Below, piece by piece: positions 1-7,668 of a stretch of 12,150 bases of DNA. The notes beneath the pieces are model-generated. The model saw nothing but the letters and a program-made list of their open reading frames with translations, made no database searches and had not been told where the DNA came from. Position numbers and translations under genes: made by a program. Source of the stretch: an uncultured Bacteroidales bacterium (GTDB lineage Bacteria > Bacteroidota > Bacteroidia > Bacteroidales > UBA932); assembly GCA_902488725.1 (NCBI GenBank), contig CABTXO010000018.1, forward strand, positions 1 through 12,150, in the 5' to 3' direction. Each line of letters begins with the position of its first letter. Position 1 is the first letter of the stretch.

Positions 1-345
1 AGCCAGAACAGCTACCGCGGCCTCGTGCGGATGAGCAGCGGCGCCTTGAACGCCCGGAACTTCTCGCAATGCGACAGCCTCCTGATCGGTTCGCACTGCG
101 GTGCCCACACCTTCCCGGACATCCGGAGCGACAACCCCACCGCCGTCGTGGAGCATGAGGCCACGACTTCGAAGATCAACGACGAACAGTTGTTCTACTG
201 CAACCAGCGGGGGCTGAATCCCGAGGATGCCGTCGGCCTGATCGTGAACGGCTACGCCCACGAGGTGCTTTCCCGTCTCCCGATGGAATTCGCCGTCGAA
301 GCCACCAAGCTCCTGCAGGTCTCCCTCGAAGGCTCCGTCGGATAA
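1..345 (+). CDS. sufB: SufB, Fe-S cluster scaffold subunit (C-terminal part only)
   Basis: SufB is the core of the cytosolic SufBCD complex, which assembles Fe-S clusters and passes them to apoproteins. The window opens inside the gene; the reading frame starts at base 1 and 114 codons remain before the TAA. The visible part is the end of the SufB/SufD beta-helix core: [11 protein letters not shown], then [20 protein letters not shown], and the C-terminal [12 protein letters not shown] and SLEGSVG typical of SufB. The cysteine in GSHCGAH (codon at 97-99) matches the cluster-assembly cysteine of E. coli SufB (Cys405), and the glutamate in NDEQLFYC matches its Glu434 partner; I align these from memory of the family. 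A pnuC-type gene follows directly, with sufC and sufD next, so this is the head of a suf operon. The 5' end and promoter lie outside the window. Confidence 0.96.
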   Translation, partial: SQNSYRGLVRMSSGALNARNFSQCDSLLIGSHCGAHTFPDIRSDNPTAVVEHEATTSKINDEQLFYCNQRGLNPEDAVGLIVNGYAHEVLSRLPMEFAVEATKLLQVSLEGSVG

Positions 346-356
346 AGATTGTGAAT

Positions 357-1010
357 ATGTTTGACATCGACAACATCGCATTGACGGTCGGAGGGACCGG
401 GGTGAGCTGGCTGGAGCTGATGAGCGTGGCGGCGGGCCTGACCTGCGTGGTCATGGCCGGCCGGAACAAGAAACAGAATTTCTGGGTCGGCTACCTCTAC
501 AACATCCTGCTCTTCATCCTCTTCTGGCAGAAGCACCTGTATTCTGCGATGCTCCTGCAGCCGATCGCCTTCAGCATCAACTTCTACGGTCACTGGCGGT
601 GGACCCATCCGCGCGCCGGAGAGGAAAGCGCGAAGGACGCAAAAGCCTTGAAAGTCACCCGGCTGACCATGAAAGAGCGTTGCTGGGCGATCACGGCCGT
701 GGTCGTGGCGGGGGCCGTCTGGGGCTTCGTCCTCAGCAAACTCGGCATCGCCTGGTTCGCCGGCACCTTCACCCCCGATCCCCAGCCCTGGCTGGACGCA
801 TACCTGCTGATGTCCACCCTGCTGGCTCTCTTCCTGTCCGCCCAAAAGAAGTGGGACTGCTGGGTCGTCTGGCTGGTCGTGAACCTCATCAACATCACCC
901 TCTACCTGAGCGCCGGCCTCGTGTTCATGCCGATTGTCAGCGCCCTGTACTTGGTCAACGGTATCTGGTCCCTGTGGACCTGGCTCCATCTCTATCAAAA
1001 CAACAATTGA
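357..1010 (+). CDS. pnuC: PnuC-family vitamin-precursor transporter
   Basis: This is an inner-membrane protein of the PnuC family, whose members carry nicotinamide riboside by facilitated diffusion with trapping by phosphorylation in the cytoplasm. Related subfamilies carry thiamine (PnuT) or riboflavin (PnuX). The 217-residue product is of normal length and strongly hydrophobic, with about seven membrane segments. Family motifs are visible: the first-half segment with LLQPIAF and NFYGHWRWTHP, and the second-half WVVWLVVNLINITLYLSAG followed by YLVNGIWSLWTW. I chose the ATG at 357; an in-frame GTG at 351 would add two residues (MN). There is no clear ribosome binding site, as is usual in Bacteroidota. 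It sits 11 bases after sufB and 2 bases before sufC, so it must be co-transcribed with suf. No kinase (NadR), thiamine pyrophosphokinase or riboswitch is nearby, so the substrate is open. Confidence 0.88.
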   Translation: MFDIDNIALTVGGTGVSWLELMSVAAGLTCVVMAGRNKKQNFWVGYLYNILLFILFWQKHLYSAMLLQPIAFSINFYGHWRWTHPRAGEESAKDAKALKVTRLTMKERCWAITAVVVAGAVWGFVLSKLGIAWFAGTFTPDPQPWLDAYLLMSTLLALFLSAQKKWDCWVVWLVVNLINITLYLSAGLVFMPIVSALYLVNGIWSLWTWLHLYQNNN

Positions 1011-1012
1011 CT

Positions 1013-1762
<750 letters not shown>

Positions 1763-1764
1763 CC

Positions 1765-2463
1765 ATGATCGACCACGGAAACTACATCCCGACGCCCGTC
1801 GTTTCCGGCCCGGAGGTCCTCCAGGTACCGGACGGGAAACAAGTCCGGAGGATCATCGTGCTGCGAAGGCCGGAAGATGCGGCGCACCTGACGGGGGCGG
1901 TCGTGGGTGCCGACGCTTCTCTGGAGCTGGTGTTCATCCTCCTGCCCGGCGTGTCCGCCGAAATCCCCTTGAGCGTGGATCTCTGCGGGAAACATGCCCA
2001 GGCGATGCTCTCCGGCATCTATCTGTCCACCGGCTCTGACCAGGTCACTTTCGACATCCGGGTGTACCACCGGGTGCCGGACTGCACTTCCCGCCAGCTG
2101 TTCAACGGACTGGCGACCGGTTCCGCCCGGTGCAACTTCTTCGGCAAGATCATCGTTGCACCGGACGCCCAGCAGACGGAAGCGTACCAGGAAAACCACA
2201 ACATCGTGCTTTCGGAGGAGGCAAAGGTGAACACCAAGCCGCAGCTGGAGATCTACGCCGACGACGTGAAGTGCTCCCACGGGGCGACCATCGGCCGACT
2301 CGACGAGGACGAGCAGTTCTACATGCGCTCCCGGGGCATTCCGGAAGAGGAGGCCAGGATCCTGCAGATGATTTCCTTTGTGGCGCCGGTGATCGCGCGC
2401 CTCGACGATGCCGCCCTTGCGGAAGAAGTCGAAGCTGCCATCCGGTCGCTGGCTGTGAAATGA
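1765..2463 (+). CDS. sufD: Short SufD-type Fe-S assembly subunit (core domain only)
   Basis: SufD pairs with SufB in the SufBC2D scaffold. This product has only 232 residues; E. coli SufD has about 423. It begins near what corresponds to E. coli residue 180 and keeps just the beta-helix core and C-terminal helices. Diagnostic motifs are intact: SRQLFNGLATG, KVNTKPQLEIYADDVKCSHG, ATIGRL and FYMRSRGI. The CSHGAT motif carries the cysteine and histidine equivalent to E. coli Cys358/His360; the histidine has a known role in assembly. The ATG lies 2 bases after the sufC stop, so no room exists for a lost N-terminal half, and no frameshift is seen. The stop overlaps the ispE start (ATGA, 2460-2463), which suggests translational coupling. 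No sufS or sufE follows. Identity as SufD is firm from the C-terminal half; whether the short form is fully functional is inference. Confidence 0.92.
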   Translation: MIDHGNYIPTPVVSGPEVLQVPDGKQVRRIIVLRRPEDAAHLTGAVVGADASLELVFILLPGVSAEIPLSVDLCGKHAQAMLSGIYLSTGSDQVTFDIRVYHRVPDCTSRQLFNGLATGSARCNFFGKIIVAPDAQQTEAYQENHNIVLSEEAKVNTKPQLEIYADDVKCSHGATIGRLDEDEQFYMRSRGIPEEEARILQMISFVAPVIARLDDAALAEEVEAAIRSLAVK

Positions 2464-3455
2464 TTGTCCAAACCCACATCAAGGTCAACCTGGGACTGCA
2501 TGTCCTGCGGAAGCGACCCGACGGCTATCACGACCTCGAGACGCTGTTCCTCCCCTGTCATGCCTACGGGGACACCCTTGAAATCATCCCCGGAGACGCC
2601 TACAGCGAGACCTCCGGATCGATTTTTTCCCGCTACGGCGAGGAGAACCTTTCCCAGGCCATTTCGGAGGACGGAAAGTTGATGATCACGATCGCACGGG
2701 CGGAGGGGATCGGCTGGGATCCGCTGGAAGATTTGACCGCCAAGGCCTGGCGGCTCCTGGCGGCGGACTTCGACCTGCCGCCCGTGAAAATATTCCTGGA
2801 AAAGAAAGCGCCCGTCGGTGCGGGACTGGGCGGGGGCTCTGCCGATGCCGCCTTCGCCCTGAATATGCTGAATGCGCTGTTCGGGCTGGGGCTGGCGACC
2901 GGGATTGCTGAATATGACGGGGTGCGGCGCGAAACGCCCTCTACCGGCAAGACCCTTGCCGACTACGCCGCCCTCCTGGGGAGCGACTGCACCTTTTTCC
3001 TGTACAACCGCCCGATGATCGGAATGGGACGGGGGGAAATCCTGGAGGAGGCGGACGACTGCGTCGCCCTGGCTCCGGAGCCGGACTGTCTGCTGATTCC
3101 GGGCGCTCCCAAGATTTCCACTGAATATGCCGGGGCGATTCCGACCGATTCAACGAAAAAGTTCGAACTGAAAGTCGTGGTGCCGGAAGGGATTTCCGTC
3201 TCCACCGCAGAGGCCTACCGGGGCATCGTGCCGCGCGGAGCGCGTACGGACGGCAGCCCGTCCCCTTCCCTCCGGGAAATCCTGGCGCAGCCTGTCGAAC
3301 GTTGGAAAGAATTGCTGGAGAACGACTTCGAAGAAACCGTATTCAAAAGCCACCCCGAACTGGCCGCCATCAAGCAGTCCCTCTACGACTCCGGCGCCGT
3401 CTACGCCTCCATGTCCGGTTCCGGCTCCGCCCTCTTCGCCCTCTACCGGGTCTGA
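2460..3455 (+). CDS. ispE: 4-diphosphocytidyl-2-C-methyl-D-erythritol kinase
   Basis: IspE phosphorylates CDP-methylerythritol with ATP in the cytosolic MEP route to isopentenyl diphosphate. The 331-residue protein is a GHMP kinase. It shows the N-terminal substrate-binding stretch with Lys8, Asn10 and RPDGYHDLET at 19-28, the ATP-binding glycine loop PVGAGLGGGSADAA at 118-131, the catalytic aspartate Asp176 in LLGSDCTFF, and the C-terminal SMSGSGSALFALY motif. Between the glycine loop helix and the catalytic strand there is an extra, charged loop of roughly 15 residues (about 148-164) that I do not expect in most IspE proteins. The start ATG overlaps the sufD stop in ATGA. The 3' end overlaps convergent queH by 13 bases, leaving no space for a terminator. 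The link to suf may be mere operon packing, though IspG and IspH of the same pathway are Fe-S enzymes. Confidence 0.96.
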   Translation: MIVQTHIKVNLGLHVLRKRPDGYHDLETLFLPCHAYGDTLEIIPGDAYSETSGSIFSRYGEENLSQAISEDGKLMITIARAEGIGWDPLEDLTAKAWRLLAADFDLPPVKIFLEKKAPVGAGLGGGSADAAFALNMLNALFGLGLATGIAEYDGVRRETPSTGKTLADYAALLGSDCTFFLYNRPMIGMGRGEILEEADDCVALAPEPDCLLIPGAPKISTEYAGAIPTDSTKKFELKVVVPEGISVSTAEAYRGIVPRGARTDGSPSPSLREILAQPVERWKELLENDFEETVFKSHPELAAIKQSLYDSGAVYASMSGSGSALFALYRV

Positions 3456-4204
3456 GTTTCTTCTTTCCGGGCCGAGAATTCGCAGCCGCAATAGTCCTGG
3501 TTGTAGAGGTTAAGGTCGCGGATGAGGCAGTTGCGGCGGTCCTGCAGACCGCCTTTCCGCCAGTTCTGCCCCCACCAGACCACCTCGGTGAAAGACTGCG
3601 GTGCCGCGTTTTCCGCATTGACGGCAGCACAGGCAAAGCGTCCAGCGATGTCGACCTGCTGCAGATTTTTCCAGCGGGAGGAGGCCAGGGTCGTGGTCAG
3701 GACGGAATAGCCATTGGAAACAGCATACCGTGCGGCGCGGAGCAGACGGAACTTGAAACATTCCTGGCAGCGGGGTCCACGCTCGGGCATGTCGGCGATT
3801 CGGATCTGTTCATCCGTACCGTTCTGCGAAACAATGGGGGCCGGAACTGCCGCCGGGGACTCCAGCTGCCGGACATGGGCCAGCCAGGCCGCGTGGTCAT
3901 ATTCATCCTCCACCACCTCCAGCCCGCAGGAGGCGGCGTAACGGACCAGTTCCTGCCTGCGGCGGACATATTCCCCGAAAGGAAAGATGTTGGCGTTGCT
4001 GAAGAAGATGCCGGGGCGAAGGCCGACGCCGACCATCCATTCCAGAATGGCCGTCGAGCAGGGCGCGCAGCAGCAGTGCAGCAGCACCCGGGCTTCACGA
4101 CCATCGGCACACAGCAGGTCGCCCGAAGCCAACGGGGGCTGCGGGAGAAAAAGGACTTCCGGCAATTCGAGCGGAAAGGAATGTACGGTCGCCTGGGTCT
4201 GCAT
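3443..4204 (-). CDS. queH: QueH, epoxyqueuosine reductase
   Basis: QueH (former DUF208) is the Fe-S, cobalamin-independent enzyme that reduces epoxyqueuosine to queuosine in the anticodon loop of tRNAs with a GUN anticodon. All expected metal-binding cysteines are present in the 253-residue product: CCCAPC at 44-49, RCQEC at 145-149 and YCGC at 238-241. Other family blocks are SNANIFPFGEYVRRR at 69-83 (usually N-P-N-I-x-P), TTTLASSRWKN, and NWRKGGLQDRRN in the C-terminal part, the last being typical of Bacteroidota. The N-terminus has about 38 residues before the first conserved strand, somewhat long for the family; no better internal ATG precedes the cysteine motif. The gene runs opposite to its neighbours, converges on ispE with a 13-base overlap, and has its own start region shared with the divergent export operon. 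Confidence 0.94.
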   Translation of the reverse strand: MQTQATVHSFPLELPEVLFLPQPPLASGDLLCADGREARVLLHCCCAPCSTAILEWMVGVGLRPGIFFSNANIFPFGEYVRRRQELVRYAASCGLEVVEDEYDHAAWLAHVRQLESPAAVPAPIVSQNGTDEQIRIADMPERGPRCQECFKFRLLRAARYAVSNGYSVLTTTLASSRWKNLQQVDIAGRFACAAVNAENAAPQSFTEVVWWGQNWRKGGLQDRRNCLIRDLNLYNQDYCGCEFSARKEETQTR

Positions 4205-4217
4205 CGGGACAAAGTTA
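4205..4217 (-). promoter_or_regulatory. Possible queH promoter box abutting the start codon
   Basis: On the - strand the bases at 4217-4210 read TAACTTTG, a full match to the Bacteroidota -7 element TAnnTTTG. Only five bases (TCCCG) separate it from the queH ATG at 4204, so transcription would begin at or next to the start codon and the mRNA would be leaderless. No TTTG is found at the expected -33 distance (19-21 bases further), which weakens the call. The match could be chance, or the true start codon could lie further inside the gene. Confidence 0.35.
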
Positions 4218-4285
4218 CGGAATTGTCTTGTTACACCGCGCGCATTTGCACGTTTCTTGCTGAAATATATATTTCCCGTAAAAGT

Positions 4286-4316
4286 TTTGTTTTTGTCAAA
4301 AACTCATCTATATTTG
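4286..4316 (+). promoter_or_regulatory. Bacteroidota sigma-A type promoter of the export operon
   Basis: TTTG at 4286-4289 is followed after exactly 19 bases by TATATTTG at 4309-4316. This matches the known Bacteroidota consensus of TTTG at about -33 and TAnnTTTG at about -7 in both boxes and spacing. It lies in the AT-rich gap between queH and the export operon and points towards the ATPase gene. Transcription should start around 4320-4323, giving a leader of roughly 92-95 bases before the ATG at 4415. A second TTTG at 4292-4295 is too close (13 bases) to serve as the -33 box. Confidence 0.75.
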
Positions 4317-4320
4317 TGGC

Positions 4321-4338
4321 GTATTATTAAACTAATAC
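4321..4338. promoter_or_regulatory. Operator-like perfect palindrome at the predicted transcription start
   Basis: GTATTA (4321-4326) and TAATAC (4333-4338) are exact inverted repeats separated by six bases (TTAAAC). The dyad lies about 5 bases after the -7 box, over the predicted +1 position. That is where a dimeric repressor (for example TetR- or MarR-like) would block initiation. The alternative is a weak 5' mRNA stem; with only 6 AT-rich pairs the hairpin would be unstable, so a protein-binding site is the likelier reading. No regulator gene lies in the window. Confidence 0.4.
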
Positions 4339-4414
4339 ACTAGAAATTTTAATTATTTATTGTTTTCCGATAAATATTTAACACTTTTGCATGAAATAAG
4401 CGAAAACATCGTGT

Positions 4415-5137
4415 ATGTTGATCGAACTCAAAGACGTTAACAAGACCTACTTCGGCGCACAGTCCCTGCATGTGCTCAAAGGGATCAACCTGAAAATCGA
4501 ACGCGGCGAATTCGTGTCCATCATGGGTGCCTCCGGCAGCGGGAAATCGACCCTGCTGAACATCCTCGGCATCCTGGACAACTACGATTCCGGAGAATAC
4601 CGGATTGACGGCAAGCTGATCTGGAACCTGACCGAACGGCAGGCGGCCGAGTACCGGAACAAGATGATCGGCTTCATCTTCCAGTCCTACAACCTGATCG
4701 GCTTCAAGACCGCCGTGGAAAACGTCGAGCTGCCGCTGTTCTACCAGGGCGTCCCCCGCCGCAAACGGCACGAGATGGCCATGGACTACCTCGACAAGCT
4801 GGGGCTGAAAGACTGGGCGACCCACTACCCCAACGAGATGTCCGGCGGCCAGAAGCAGCGGGTGGCCATCGCCCGGGCCCTCATCACGAAACCCGACATC
4901 ATCCTGGCCGACGAGCCGACCGGCGCCCTGGACTCCAGGACTTCAGTAGAAATCATGGACCTGCTCAGCCGCCTCAACCGGGAAGACCGGCTGACCATCA
5001 TCGTGGTCACGCACGAGAGCGGCGTGGCGAACGTCACGAACAAGATCATCCACATCAAGGACGGCGTCATCGGCAAGGTGGAAGCCAACCTGCGGCACGA
5101 CGCTTCTCCGTTCGGCGAAACCACCATCATGAAATAG
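4415..5137 (+). CDS. ABC exporter ATPase, MacB/LolD type
   Basis: This is the cytoplasmic ATPase that powers the two permeases encoded just downstream. The 240-residue protein is a single nucleotide-binding domain. It has Walker A GASGSGKST at 38-46, Q-loop FQSYN with Gln90, signature MSGGQKQR at 142-149 (LSGGQ with Met first), Walker B IILADE at 162-167, D-loop ALD at 171-173, and switch His200 in VVTHE. The ADEPTGALD stretch, and the sequence as a whole, place it with the MacB/LolD/FtsE group, whose members work mechanically on periplasmic substrates rather than importing solutes. It begins at the ATG at 4415 with no evident Shine-Dalgarno, preceded by an A-rich stretch. It is the first gene of a five-gene operon and ends 3 bases before the first permease. 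In classical MacB the ATPase and permease are fused; here they are separate. Confidence 0.93.
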   Translation: MLIELKDVNKTYFGAQSLHVLKGINLKIERGEFVSIMGASGSGKSTLLNILGILDNYDSGEYRIDGKLIWNLTERQAAEYRNKMIGFIFQSYNLIGFKTAVENVELPLFYQGVPRRKRHEMAMDYLDKLGLKDWATHYPNEMSGGQKQRVAIARALITKPDIILADEPTGALDSRTSVEIMDLLSRLNREDRLTIIVVTHESGVANVTNKIIHIKDGVIGKVEANLRHDASPFGETTIMK

Positions 5138-5140
5138 ACC

Positions 5141-6406
5141 ATGCGGGACATTCTTTCGGAAATATGGAGCACGCTCCGGCAGAACAAGCTGCGGACCTCC
5201 CTCACCGGCTTTGCCGTCGCCTGGGGCATCTTCATGCTGATCGCCCTGCTGGGAGCGGGGAACGGACTGCTGAACGCCCTGATGAGCAATTCGGAAACGC
5301 TGGAGAACTCGATGGTGGTCTTTTCCGGCTGGACCACCAAAGCCTATGGCGGCTACGCAAAGAACCGGTCGTTTAATCTGGACACGCAGGATGTGGACAA
5401 CCTTCGGAAAGAAGAGTTCTCGGACAAAGTGGAGGAGGTGAGTCCACAGGTCAACCAAAGCGTGACGGTCACCTACGGTCAGGACTATCTGACCGATGTC
5501 TCCCTCTGTGGGGTGGCCCCCGTCTATCAGCGGATTCAAGGCCTGAAGATGGCGGCCGGACGCTTCATCAACGAGCGGGACATGGCGGAACAACGCAAAG
5601 TCATTGTCATCTGCGAAAATGATGCGGAAGAACTGCTGGGCGGGAAACAGAATGCCAAGGCCTTGCTCGGACAAATGGTCAAAGTGGGCGGCATCGCCTT
5701 CAAGGTGGTGGGCATCCGCAAATCCGACCGCAGCTACATGGGCCATCGGATGAATGCACCGTACACCCTCATCCACACACTCTTCAACAAAGGGAAGGAC
5801 ATCGGCCAGATTTATTTCTCTTTCAAGAACATCGCGGACATGGATCAGTCGAAAGCCTTCAAGGACAGCTACAAGCGGACCGTCCTGGCCAACCACGGCG
5901 CCGCCCCGGACGACCTGGACGCGGTTTACATCGGAGACCGCTTCGAGCAGAACCAGCAGATGGACAAGGGCGTGAAGATCATGCGGACCGCCCTCTGGAT
6001 CCTGGGCCTGTTCACCCTGCTGAGCGGCATCGTAGGGGTGTCCAACATCATGCTGATCACCGTCAAGGAACGCACGCATGAGTTCGGCATCCGCAAGGCC
6101 ATCGGCGCAGGTCCCTGGTCCATCCTGCGGCTCATCATCGTCGAGGCCGTCCTCATCACGACCTTCTTCGGCTACATCGGGATGGTCTGCGGCATCGCGG
6201 CGAACCAATTGATGGCTACCGCCTTCGGAGAGGGCATCGTCACGGTGGCGGGCGAAAGTGCGAAAATATTCGAAAATCCCGGGGTGGGCATCGACGTGGC
6301 CGTCAAGGCGACCGTCACCCTGATCATCGCCGGCACCCTGGCGGGACTCATCCCGGCCTGGAAGGCGGCAAAGGTGCGGCCCATCGAGGCCCTTGGAGCA
6401 GACTGA
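5141..6406 (+). CDS. MacB/FtsX-type ABC exporter permease, first of two
   Basis: This is an inner-membrane permease subunit of a tripartite exporter. The 421 residues show the MacB layout: a first membrane helix at about 20-43 (LTGFAVAWGIFMLIALLGAG), a periplasmic MacB-type domain of about 230 residues, then three helices near the C-terminus (about 283-307, 328-356 and 388-410). The motif GVSNIMLITVKERTHEFGIRK after the second helix is the cytoplasmic coupling region that contacts the ATPase. The C-terminal AGLIPAWKAAKVRPIEAL is the usual FtsX-family ending. It starts 3 bases after the ATPase stop and ends 2 bases before a second, related permease, so the two likely form a heterodimer rather than the MacB homodimer. 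The substrate cannot be read from the sequence; peptides, antibiotics and lipids are known for relatives. Confidence 0.92.
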   Translation: MRDILSEIWSTLRQNKLRTSLTGFAVAWGIFMLIALLGAGNGLLNALMSNSETLENSMVVFSGWTTKAYGGYAKNRSFNLDTQDVDNLRKEEFSDKVEEVSPQVNQSVTVTYGQDYLTDVSLCGVAPVYQRIQGLKMAAGRFINERDMAEQRKVIVICENDAEELLGGKQNAKALLGQMVKVGGIAFKVVGIRKSDRSYMGHRMNAPYTLIHTLFNKGKDIGQIYFSFKNIADMDQSKAFKDSYKRTVLANHGAAPDDLDAVYIGDRFEQNQQMDKGVKIMRTALWILGLFTLLSGIVGVSNIMLITVKERTHEFGIRKAIGAGPWSILRLIIVEAVLITTFFGYIGMVCGIAANQLMATAFGEGIVTVAGESAKIFENPGVGIDVAVKATVTLIIAGTLAGLIPAWKAAKVRPIEALGAD

Positions 6407-6408
6407 CC

Positions 6409-7656
6409 ATGATCCGATTCGACACAGACCGCTTCCGGGAAGTCGCGGACACCCTGACCCGCAACAGGAGCCGCAGCCTGCTCACCGGCTTCGGCATCTT
6501 CTGGGGTATCTTCATGCTGCTGGCCATGATGGGCGGCGGGAACGGACTCAAGGACCTGTTGAGCAGCAATTTCCAGGGCTTCGCCACCAACTCCGGCTTC
6601 GTGTTCAGCGGAACGACCACCAAGCCCTACAAGGGCTTCCGGAAAGGCCGGCGGTGGAGCCTCAATCTCCGGGATGTCGAGAAACTGGACACAATGATAC
6701 CCGAGCTGGATGTCGTCACACCCCTCATAGGCGACTGGGGACAGAACATCACCCGGGGCGAACGGAAGACGCAAGGGTTCATCAGCGGCGTGCGCGCGGA
6801 ATATTCCGCCGTCATGGAGCCCCGCCTGCGCTACGGCCGCTACCTCAACGAAATCGATGTCGCCCAGCGGCGGCATGTCTGCGTCATCGGGAAGAAAATC
6901 TACAACGACCTGTTCCCGGAAGGCGGAGACCCCTGCGGGCAGATGATTCAAGTCCGGGGTTCCTATTTCCGGGTCACCGGCGTGGACTTCAACACCGGCA
7001 ACGTGAATGTCGGAGGTCCTGCCGACGAGTCCATCATCCTCCCCGTCTCCATCGTCGGGAGCCTCCTGAACCGGGGCAATTCCATCGACCTGATCTGTGT
7101 GACGGCGAAGCCCGGCTACCGGATGAGCGACCTGGAACCCCGCATCCGGGAAATCGTCGCCCGGGACCATTACATCGACCCGACGGACAAGGGTGCCATC
7201 CGGATGATGAATGCCGAAGAGATCTTCAGCATTGTGGACAACCTCTTCAAGGGCGTGAACATCCTGATCTGGCTGATCGGCCTCGGAACCCTGCTGGCGG
7301 GCGCCATCGGCGTCTCCAACATCATGATGGTGACGGTCAAGGAACGCACCACCGAAATCGGCATCCGCCGCGCCATCGGCGCCACTCCCCGGATCATCCT
7401 CACCCAGATCATGTCCGAAAGCGTGGCGCTCACCCTGCTGGCGGGCGTGCTGGGCATCCTGTTTTCCGTCCTGGTCCTGAATATGGCCGAATTGGCGGCC
7501 ACCAAAGACGGCATCCTGCAGGCTCAGTTCCAGATCGGCTTCTGGCCGGCCATCGTAATCCTGCTGCTGCTCACCGTGCTCGGCCTGCTCGCCGGACTGG
7601 CGCCGGCCCTGCGGGCCATGAGCATCCGGCCGGTGGATGCCATGCGAGAAGAATAA
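6409..7656 (+). CDS. MacB/FtsX-type ABC exporter permease, second of two
   Basis: A 415-residue paralogue of the preceding permease with the same topology. The first helix contains LTGFGIFWGIFMLLAMMGGG at about 24-43, a MacB-like periplasmic domain follows, and three C-terminal helices begin with LIWLIGLGTLLAGAIGVSNI. The coupling motif GVSNIMMVTVKERTTEIGIRR is nearly the same as in its neighbour, and the end is again AGLAPALRAMSIRPVDAM. The periplasmic halves are clearly different, which argues for an old duplication with each subunit taking its own role. The start ATG lies 2 bases after the first permease's stop; the adaptor gene follows 12 bases after the TAA. Expected partners are the ATPase at 4415-5137, the first permease, the adaptor and the outer-membrane channel of the same operon. 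Confidence 0.92.
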   Translation: MIRFDTDRFREVADTLTRNRSRSLLTGFGIFWGIFMLLAMMGGGNGLKDLLSSNFQGFATNSGFVFSGTTTKPYKGFRKGRRWSLNLRDVEKLDTMIPELDVVTPLIGDWGQNITRGERKTQGFISGVRAEYSAVMEPRLRYGRYLNEIDVAQRRHVCVIGKKIYNDLFPEGGDPCGQMIQVRGSYFRVTGVDFNTGNVNVGGPADESIILPVSIVGSLLNRGNSIDLICVTAKPGYRMSDLEPRIREIVARDHYIDPTDKGAIRMMNAEEIFSIVDNLFKGVNILIWLIGLGTLLAGAIGVSNIMMVTVKERTTEIGIRRAIGATPRIILTQIMSESVALTLLAGVLGILFSVLVLNMAELAATKDGILQAQFQIGFWPAIVILLLLTVLGLLAGLAPALRAMSIRPVDAMREE

Positions 7657-7668
7657 TCAAAAAAATCC

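Noticed and set aside
599-1012. Upstream extension of the SufC frame over pnuC
   Set aside because: The added residues are R/H/P-rich without homology and overlie the PnuC coding sequence; SufC homology begins at the ATG at 1013.
2130-2459. Upstream extension of the IspE frame over sufD
   Set aside because: The extension has no homology to kinases, while the SufD frame there is conserved; the ATG at 2460 fits the IspE N-terminus.
3302-4330. A 342-residue open frame on the + strand across the ispE end and queH
   Set aside because: QueH on the - strand carries all its metal-binding cysteines, while this frame has no domain and crosses the intergenic control region.
4943-6208. A 421-residue open frame on the - strand over the ATPase and first permease
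   Set aside because: It is rich in D, H, V and E with no motif, and covers two well-supported genes on the other strand. It is a GC-driven shadow.
6172-7170. A 332-residue open frame on the - strand across the two permeases
   Set aside because: Same compositional shadow; both permeases on the + strand have clear families and tight operon spacing.
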